A stretch of DNA of 64,000 bases from Ridgeia piscesae. Lineage: Eukaryota > Annelida > Polychaeta > Sabellida > Siboglinidae. The position numbers and the translations under genes are program-made. Numbering within the stretch: the stretch's first letter is position 1; the number at the start of each line of letters is the position of its first letter. The notes beneath the pieces are model-generated. The model was given only the letters and a program-made list of their open reading frames with translations. It ran no database searches and had not been told where the DNA came from. Location: the NCBI GenBank assembly GCA_025642075.2, contig JAODUO010000054.1:108501-172500 (forward strand), in the 5' to 3' direction. Shown piece by piece: positions 56,885 to 64,000 of the stretch.

Positions 56885-57422
56885 AGTATAGAAGGAAGGT
56901 AGAGATATTTTTACAATATGACAAGAATATGATGTGGCACAAACTTGGCAATGACAGGAATGGTGAGGTTCTGTGCGATGACCTTGATGAGGTCGTTGTG
57001 GTTCTGGTGTTGGTTGCGTTCGCGCTGTGTGCGGCCATGCAGACCGAGCGCTGAGATGCCAGTGCCCTCTATGAGCTTGGCCAGTGACAATGTTTCCTCT
57101 AACTTAGGATGCAGAGAAAGAAACAACAACATTTAATAATAACAATCTTGCTTAGCATCTAAGGGGCGTTGTAAATATACAATATTCCAACAACCCCAAA
57201 AATTTGATATGATCGATGGTAGCCACCCACCCTTCATCAAAAACAATTGGAAAGATCAATAAACTGCAGTGATACACTGACAGATATAATACACACACCA
57301 CGCACGCATGCACGCACACACCCACACACCCACACACCCACCCACACACGAGTGTATTATATTATATTATATCTGTCAGTGTATCACAGTTTATTTCTTG
57401 ATGAAGGGTGGGTGGCGATCAT

Positions 57423-57474
<52 letters not shown>

Positions 57475-60400
57475 CAAGTGGTGGAGTTGCTAATTACAGG
57501 AAGTCTACACAGACTGTGAGACAGAGTCCCAATGTTTTCTATTGAAAAGTATAGCTAAAACATATTACACATCAGTGACTGGTTTATTATATTCAAACCC
57601 AATCACACATTTACAGGCACAGCTGAAATATATATCTATATATCTATATCTATATCTATATCTATATCTATATCTATATCTATATCTATATCTATATCTA
57701 TACTATATCTATATCTATATCTATATCTATATATAGAGCAATATTCTTCCACATTTTTTGTCCACTGTGGATGGAGCACAAACAATTTATTTTGTCCTGA
57801 ATGTTGTATTCCAAATGGCCCCTTTCTTAAAGGTAGTCAGTTATTCAGTTGAAGGTGGTCAGTAGAAGGTGGTCAGCTGAGACCTGAAACTGGTCAGTAG
57901 AAGGGGGCCAATTGAAAGTGGTCAGATGGAGACGGTCAACTGGAAGTGGTCAGTAGGTGGTCAGTTGAAGGTGGTCAGTCGAGGGTGATCAGCTGAGGGT
58001 AGTCCGCTGAAAGTGGTCAGTAGTAGTTGGTCAGTTCAAGATGGTTGGTTGAAGTCGGTCAGTGGTACTTACAGTGGGCAGTAATCTGATCTTGCAGGTG
58101 ACTGGAATAGAGAGGCCTTGTACCAGAGCGGTCAAGATCTGCACCACATCAACATCACATGAAATAACATTGACACAGAAACTACATAAAATAGGTATGA
58201 TTCTTATTTATAATTGATCTTATACTGGTCACCTTTTTTTACAAGTTTAACTGGACAATAATGCATTTCCTGGTGATGTTTCAAGTCAAAGATATTACAA
58301 ATAAAAAAATACATGAGAAACAGATCTAAATGACTGTCTTTCAATCAATTGTCATATGTATCATGTGCAGTGTTGCCTAGCAACGTGTCCATCAAGCCTT
58401 TAGTAAATGTATGTCAAACACATGGAACATTCAGACATACCCCGGGTAGTCTTACTGTATCATCACCATTCTTTTAAGAATTCTGACTCTAAAATGTTTT
58501 CTTCATATAAAACATAAGGCATGTTTTAAAAATCAACAATGATCCAGGAATGTTTGATCTAGTTACAATTCTGACCCCTAATTATTTTCCCTTTGTGACA
58601 GAAATGTTATGGTATGTTTAAAGCAACAACAGTTTGCAGGAATGTTTGATCTAGTAATGCAGTGCACACATTTTACAAGAAACTTGATAGAAATCATGTC
58701 TGCTTCTTCTTCTTTTTCTTATTCTTCTTCGTCTTTTCCCACTAGGTGGGGTCAGCGGCCCGAATTCTTGATTTCCAGAATGTTCTGTCCTGGGCATCCT
58801 CTGGGGTGATCCGCAGTGCCTGCATATCCCTTCGGACGCAATCCATCCGTCTCCCTCTTGGTCTTTTTCCTGGCCCTATCATGTCAACAACTGCTCTCAC
58901 TTCGTTGTTTTCTTCCATTCTCTGCATGTGTCCATACCAGCGTAGTCTCATTTCTCTGACTTTTTCTTGTATACTATTCACTCCTAGCTGCTTTCTGATG
59001 TCCACACTCTTTACTTTGTCTCTCAGTGTTACTGCTTTAATTCTTCTCAACATCTTCCTCTCTGTTTTCTCGAGAATCTGTTTCTCCTTCTTTCTAACTG
59101 TCCAACATTCTGCTCCATACAAAAATACTGGTCTAATGACAGTCATGTAGAGCTTGATTTTTAATTTCCTTGGCATTTTCTTGTCACTGATGACTCCGGA
59201 TAGGTCTCTCCACTTGCCCCACGCTGCACTGACCCTTGCTCTTACTGCTTCCTCTGACCCTCCTTCTTTACTGATGGTGACACCTAAATATTTGAATTTA
59301 TTCACCTGTCTGAGGCTCGTGCCTTGGCTGTCTTTGATGTTTGCTTTTGTTCCTCTCCTGCTGCTAACCATCACTTACGTTTTCCCGATGCTGAATTGAT
59401 AGAAATCATATGCATGCTTTTTATTCTGGTAAACCATGATAAACTAGAACCGTCAATTTATTCAACTGTCACAATACAAGTGCCTGTTGTTTTTATATAA
59501 ATCCATACCAAAAGTGAAAGCAAAACTGAACTTGACTTACCTCTTTCACTTTCTGTGGCTGTTTCAGAAGGGCTGCTCCCATGCCCCCCTGCAAATGACA
59601 CAAGTGGTCATAATTTAGTATTAGTAAGGTGTTCAACAAGAACGTATTGGATGTCGCTGGATTTAATCAGTAACAAAACCTGTTCAGTTTAAAAACAAGC
59701 TGCATGCAGGGTTGGGTTGTATTTGTATTTGAATACCAAAATGTGTATTATTTGTATTGAAAATCACAAAAGGGCATGTATTTGTATTTGATCTGTATTT
59801 GAAAAGTATTTGCAAATACAATCAAATACACATAAAAATACCAACAAAAGATAAAGCATTGCCTGACATAAACTGACTCAGGAGTCAAGATGGAATGTTT
59901 TTCACACCTGGTCAACAGTGGGCAGGCAGCACTGAGAAAATTGGCCTACAGTGAAGCTGGTCACACATTAGCATCAATGAATGAATGGGAAGCCAGTGAA
60001 GCTTATCTATAGCCATAAGGGCAGGTATTCACAGGGAATGTGCTTCAAAGAATCGTGCTGTGTAAACATCCTGGGCTAAGACAAAGGAACCCAGGTTTCC
60101 TCCAGTGCAGGGGAAGAGCTACCCACTAGTTGGTACAGTAGTACAGATAAGGACAGTCTAGTAAACCTGCCAGCCAATTAGTCTACAGCAAGTCTCAAGC
60201 CTTTGTAGCTACCTTGACCTTAATCAATTCTAAACATTTTGATGGCCTAATGAACTTTTGCCGACTCGATTACCTTTACTGCAAATCACCTTTCACCAAA
60301 TAATAATTTTCAACCTTCTACGAAATCAATTTTGCGACAATTTTGAAGTTGTATGTCAGGTTAGGGTTAGACAAAATCCCCCCACCTGTGATACACTTGG

Positions 60401-63400
60401 ACTATAATGGAAACATGGTCCACGTATTTGAATCATATTTCAAAAATGGCAATGTATTTTAATCATATTCAAAAATGGCAATGTATTTGTATTTGAATTT
60501 TTTTATTTGTATTGAAATCTACTCTAGAAAAACAATCTACAGTGTATTTGATTTGGCTGAGTTGCATTTGTATTGGATACCAAAATGTTTATTTGGACCC
60601 AACCCTGGCAGCATGTAGCAAAATAGAGTTTGGAAATAGTAAAACTACATAAACAGGACTTCTAAAATAAAATATGTTGTGAAATACAAGTGTAATAAGA
60701 TTTGCTAGGTCATTTATTTGAAAATTATTTACAAGAGTAATACTTACCCTGATTGAAAACTCCTTGGGACATCCCATATTGACATCAATAGCAGCAACAT
60801 CTTTCTCTCTGTCAATTTAATCACCCGAGGTCAATCACATTGTTGTGAAACTATGCTTTGTGGTTAGCTTTGTTGTCAAATGTCTATTGATGAAGTAAAT
60901 ACAAAAAATCGCTAATTTACATTGAGTAGATAGGTAGTCAAACCAAATGCAGCTTGAGCGTTATATAGCAGTGCCCTGGTGTCAATGACATCCAAGTTAC
61001 AAAAATTATTTAAAATAGCTCTATGCTCATTAAATCATGGTCACACATCCTCTAAATGGTATCTTCTTAAATTATGGCAATGTTTATTCAAGCGTTCCAG
61101 CTCCCCTTTAAGGTGGCATCGACTGGCAACTAATTTACAGATAACATACATAACAAAACATATTAAATGCATTCATGTTTTGATTAGTATAATGGAGATG
61201 CTATGGGCAATATTAATATAAAAATCAGTTTAGTTAATGACAATTTCCATTAATTTTGCAATAATAACTTTTGAACTTACACAAGTTTTGCTGCTTGTAG
61301 CGCCCTCTGGGGATCAGCAGTGCCCTAAAAGCAGAAACAAAAATATGATTTGATTATCATCAGAAATGTATATAATTGTTACCTAGATTGTAAGATAATC
61401 ATTTTATTGTGTAAAATTCAACAGGGTCTATATTGTACATTTCATTGTGGAGTATAAAATGAAATTCCATCATATGGATTAAATTCCAATATATGTCATT
61501 GAAACAGTACGTGTAAATATACAATAATTGCTACAGATCACTTTCTACAATAAACATATGCACTAGTGCCCTTAAAATGACTAAAGATAGATTCAGAAGA
61601 TTAGTATACACGTTCTAACTGCAGACTAATCTGGGGCGGGTGTTTACAATAGGAACCAAGTAAGAAATCCTTCTTCTTATTCTTCTTCTTTGCTTTTTCC
61701 CACTAGGTGGGGTCAGCAGCCCGAATTCTTGATTTCCAGAATGTTCTGTCCTGGGCATCATCCGGGGTGATCCGCAGTTCCTGCATGTCCCTTTGGACGA
61801 AATCCATCCATCTCCCTCTTGGTCTTTTTCCTGGCACTATCATATCAACAATTGCTCTCACTTCATTGTGTTCATTTCTCTTACTTTCTCTTTTATGCTA
61901 CTCACTCCTTTCTCTTTTATGCTACTCACTCCTAGCTCTTTTATGCTACTCACTCCTTTCTCTTTTATGCTACTCACTCCTTTCTCTTTTATGCTACTCA
62001 CTCCTTTCTCTTTATGCTACTCACTCCTTTCTCTTTTATGCTACTCACTCCTTTCTCTTTTATGCTACTCACTCCTTTCTCTTTTATGCTACTCACTCCT
62101 TTCTCTTTTATGCTACTCACTCCTTTCTCTTTTATGCTACTCACTCCTTTCTCTTTTATGCTACTCACTCCTTTCTCTTTTATGCTGCTCACTCCTAGCT
62201 CCTTATTGATGTCCACACTCTTTGTCTCTCAGTGTTACACCTTTAATTCTTCTCAACATCCTCATCTCTGTTTTCTCGAGAATCTGTTCTTCCTTCTTTC
62301 CATCTGTCCAATATTCTGCTCCATACAGAAGTACTGGTCTAATGACAGCCATGTAGAGCTTGGTCTTTAATTCCCTTGGCATTCCAGATAGGTCTCTCCA
62401 CTTCATCTTATAATTGTTATTTTGAGTTCCTCCCTCTGTAGCACCCACGTATATGACTAGAGTATTGTTGAACTTAGTCGGTCACAACTTGCAAGTAGTG
62501 GGTGATGCTGCATGGGTGGGGGGGGGTAATAAAAAAAAATTGATATCTATTTATGTAGACATTGAGTGCAATCATAGTAGCAACTGCGAACAACAGCAAG
62601 AAATACACACACGTCTCTCCCAATTAATGCAAAAAATGTCTTGTCAAACATTGATTCAAGGGTCTGAGTGAAATTACACATTTAAAAACTATAAGGTGAC
62701 TTGTTTTTGAAAACAGCAGTACACAATATATAGTTATTTTGGGAAAATATAGAGTTATTTTGGAACATATCACTTGCAAGATCATTTCGGCATTGCGAAA
62801 AGTAATTGCAGCATAGAAAATTGTTCTTTCACATGTTACGTCGGCTACAGACTGATAACAAAAATGGTACTCACAAGTTGAAAGACCACCTTCCCTTTCT
62901 CTTTAGCGCACGTACGGAATGCCAACGTCCCATCATCTGTTATAAAGTCTACTGTGCCCAAGACATCTGGAAAGAGAACATATGCCCAGTTTTATGTAGT
63001 GACACGTCCACCCATCATTTGGATAGGTAGATCCCATTTTGGAGACGGGTAGAAATATCATTGGACAGGTAAAAAATAAGGAGCCATAACAAAACATCTG
63101 CCAAAGTAATAGATATTGGAAATGTGTGTCACGCACGTGTTTGTACTTGATTTTACTTCATAATCACACATCTCGACTGGCTTGTATGTATGTGAGTTGC
63201 ACAGGTCTACACATGCACACATCTACCAAGCAATTTGTGACTTGCAAAAATTAAAGCTTTTCTTCTTCATCCTGAAACCAAAGGTCCCAGGAGCACCACT
63301 GATGTTTTTGAGATAACTCTCCCCATCCCTGGTGGTTTCTGGCAAGGGCTTGGGTTGAAGCAAAGTCCATTCCAGTGCCACCGAGCATGTTATCCAACCA

Positions 63401-63650
63401 TTTCTTCTTCTGTCTTACTGGTTTTCTATCTCGGCAAGGCCATACAGTATTGTTACTTGGCCATACCACTGGAGCGTCCTTGTCCTCACTCTTGTCAACA
63501 AGTCCTCATAAGGGCCTCTGTGTGCTACATTCTTATAGCACAGTCTAATTAGTGACGTGGTCAGTGTAGTTGATGACCAAAGATCTTTCTGAAGAATTAA
63601 ATTTTTCTCTCAAGCTCTGCTGTTAGTGTCCATGTCTCACATATATGTCT

Positions 63651-63710
<60 letters not shown>

Positions 63711-63953
63711 CGTATGACCAGGACCCGTATGAGTCTGAGCTTGGATTTGAAAATTTTGATATCATACAAGGTCCATTTTATTACAGATATATTTACAAAA
63801 ACACAAACGTTGATAGAGAAGAATGCTCAGCTGCATGCACAAGCAGAGTCTGTCTTAACAATACCACAACACTGTGATACACTGCAGTGTTAAATGTTGT
63901 TACATACTATTTTCAATCCTCTTGGTTCGCAACATTTTGAAGTCAATGATTTC
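52613..63953 (-). CDS. DUS2: tRNA-dihydrouridine(20) synthase DUS2 (13 exons in window, 529 aa, 5' partial)
   Basis: DUS2 is an FMN enzyme that reduces uridine 20 in the tRNA D-loop using NAD(P)H. Exons in gene order: 63908-63953, 62875-62966, 61281-61324, 60748-60808, 59541-59588, 58073-58138, 56945-57102, 55902-56067, 55152-55273, 54424-54588, 53955-54042, 53515-53588, 52613-53072. All join in phase and the total is 1590 bp with stop. [20 protein letters not shown] carries the catalytic cysteine region. [27 protein letters not shown] and [16 protein letters not shown] line the FMN-binding barrel. The C-terminal dsRNA-binding domain runs from [20 protein letters not shown] to [20 protein letters not shown], as in animal DUS2. 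A polar, disordered tail of about 130 residues follows. The first exons lie beyond the window. Confidence 0.93.
54624..54895 (+). mobile_element. tRNA-derived SINE, copy 2
   Basis: The head reads GCGAATAGTGTAGTGGTGGA with an A-box-like stretch at 54633-54647 and a B box GGTTCAATGTCC at 54687-54698. The body (TTTGGTGTTATAACATGGCT, AAAGAACCGCTGATGATGAC, CACCCTGGCAGTGATCACTC) matches the inverse copy at 32222-32505. It lies in a DUS2 intron, antisense to the gene. Confidence 0.8.
54896..55151. other. DUS2 intron, nothing recognised
   Basis: This is AT-rich sequence between the SINE and the exon at 55152-55273. Confidence 0.4.
55379..55530. repeat. Inverted repeat with a microsatellite loop
   Basis: The 53-bp arms 55379-55431 and 55478-55530 are reverse complements with about 4 mismatches (arm start TGATTATAATATTTCCATTT). 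The 46-bp loop is (AT)n(GT)n. The structure lies in a DUS2 intron. Confidence 0.92.
56068..56700. other. DUS2 intron, nothing recognised
   Basis: AT-rich sequence with short TATACA runs near 56450. I see no exon or element end. Confidence 0.4.
56703..56883. repeat. (AT)n/(ATAC)n compound microsatellite
   Basis: Three TA runs are separated by CACACATACATATATGTATG-like segments. The 'YIYIY' reading frames across it are not genes. Confidence 0.95.
57206..57425. repeat. Second inverted repeat with a microsatellite loop
   Basis: The left arm 57206-57291 and right arm 57353-57425 are reverse complements sharing CCACCCACCCTTCATCAA and GTGATACACTGACAGATATA. The left arm has an extra stretch of about 17 bp. 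The loop is a (CA)n/(CCCACACA)n tract. It lies in a DUS2 intron, 1.7 kb from the similar structure at 55379. Confidence 0.88.
57427..57736. repeat. (TA)n and (TATATC)n microsatellites
   Basis: A TA run at 57429-57471 and a hexanucleotide (TATATC)n run at 57629-57736 flank about 155 bp of ordinary intron. Confidence 0.95.
57825..58070. repeat. Degenerate short tandem repeat of GGTCAG type
   Basis: About 15 imperfect copies of a phrase like GTGGTCAGTTGAAG lie directly next to the donor of exon 58073-58138. Spacing is irregular, 12-20 bp. Confidence 0.75.
58692..59390 (-). mobile_element. RTE-like LINE 3' fragment, intact frame of 210 codons
   Basis: The minus-strand frame 59374-58742 encodes the end of a LINE reverse transcriptase: [72 protein letters not shown]. 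These are typical C-terminal blocks of RTE-type and related elements. The 3' end is CCCCACCTAGTGGG followed by an (AGAAGA)n-type tail (58692-58740), not poly(A). The element is 5'-truncated inside a DUS2 intron, in the same orientation as the gene. Confidence 0.85.
59707..60607. mobile_element. Non-autonomous hAT-like element with 8-bp target duplication
   Basis: The ends are CAGGGTTGGGT and its inverse ACCCAACCCTG. The flanks GCTGCATG (59699-59706) and GCAGCATG (60608-60615) match at 7 of 8 bases, the hAT hallmark length. Subterminal TTTGTATTTGAATACCAAAA-like motifs are also inverted at the other end. No transposase frame is seen. The middle (60115-60245) carries a stretch similar to the element at 46513. 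Confidence 0.75.
60809..61280. other. DUS2 intron, nothing recognised
   Basis: No repeat or element end is seen in this stretch. Confidence 0.4.
61661..62448 (-). mobile_element. Second RTE-like LINE copy with internal minisatellite
   Basis: It shares the 3' end CCCCACCTAGTGGG plus tail, and the protein blocks [25 protein letters not shown] and [12 protein letters not shown], with the copy at 58692-59390. The frame is broken. Between [15 protein letters not shown] and the downstream [12 protein letters not shown] region, about 13 tandem 24-bp units replace the single-copy sequence. Confidence 0.85.
61895..62206 (-). repeat. 24-bp minisatellite inside the RTE reading frame
   Basis: About 13 units of 24 bp (plus strand CTACTCACTCCTTTCTCTTT plus TATG), each encoding KGVSSIKE on the minus strand. 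The sister copy has one related segment, LGVNSIQEK. Confidence 0.93.
62449..62874. other. DUS2 intron, nothing recognised
   Basis: No repeat family is seen. A short G-run and A-run lie near 62517-62539. Confidence 0.4.
63248..63500 (-). mobile_element. LINE C-terminal remnant
   Basis: The minus-strand frame reads [19 protein letters not shown], then [18 protein letters not shown]. This resembles the 'R...W.D......D...A..LA.NR..W' end of RTE-type LINE proteins. A GAAGAA-rich stretch near 63260 may be the eroded 3' tail. It is short, degenerate and inside a DUS2 intron. Confidence 0.55.
63654..63706. repeat. (TA)n microsatellite
   Basis: An uninterrupted TA run, preceded by a duplicated TCTCACATATATG. 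Confidence 0.95.
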
Positions 63954-64000
63954 CTGAAAGGCACAATAGGACAGATTTACAACTCACACAAAGTACTTTT

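Noticed and set aside
56626..57054. 142-codon frame with Ile-Tyr repeats
   Set aside because: A (TA)n microsatellite joined to the antisense of a DUS2 exon.

Overview
The window is animal nuclear DNA. Genes are split by GT-AG introns, reading frames are short between long AT-rich introns, and non-LTR retrotransposons, a tRNA-derived SINE, hAT-like elements and many micro- and minisatellites are present. Protein relationships (TDRD12, SS18, CK1 alpha, DUS2) are bilaterian. The repeat flavour and the RTE/CR1-like LINEs suggest a lophotrochozoan, most likely a mollusc. That placement is inference; no marker in the window fixes the species.

Layout. (1) Positions 3-37743, plus strand: the 3' part of a TDRD12-like piRNA-pathway gene, 26 exons encoding 916 residues in window, with the helicase part lying upstream. 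I joined the exons by hand. Every junction keeps phase, and the coding sum of 2751 bp is divisible by three. Encoded in order are an extended Tudor domain, a second extended Tudor domain, an ARM-like helical region, a CS (p23-like) domain and an acidic tail. Its first two introns (7.1 and 9.8 kb) hold a hAT-like element, three LINE copies or remnants, a long hairpin, an antisense single-exon glycosyltransferase gene (7354-8775) and an unidentified small gene (13214-13650). Its later introns hold seven tandem arrays. (2) 37744-41289: convergent 3' ends with a 39-bp minisatellite. (3) 41290-48160, minus strand: a complete SS18/CREST homologue, 7 coding exons, 658 residues. (4) 48161-48528: a 368-bp divergent promoter region. 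(5) 48529-49524, plus strand: an intronless casein kinase 1 alpha gene. (6) 52613-63953, minus strand: a DUS2 gene (tRNA dihydrouridine synthase with C-terminal dsRBD), 13 exons, 529 residues in window, 5' end outside. Its introns carry two related RTE copies, a hAT-like element, a SINE and two hairpins tipped with microsatellites.

The genes are not an operon and show no shared pathway, apart from the possible shared promoter of SS18 and CK1 alpha. The most striking pattern is in TDRD12: several minisatellites contain or begin at its own splice-site sequences. A 33-bp unit repeated about 83 times starts at the first intron base, a 29-bp unit repeats an exon's 5' splice site 11 times, and two other arrays carry acceptor-like cores. 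A second informative case is an RTE copy in a DUS2 intron. Part of its reading frame has expanded into about 13 tandem units, while a sister copy 3 kb away keeps the single-copy state.
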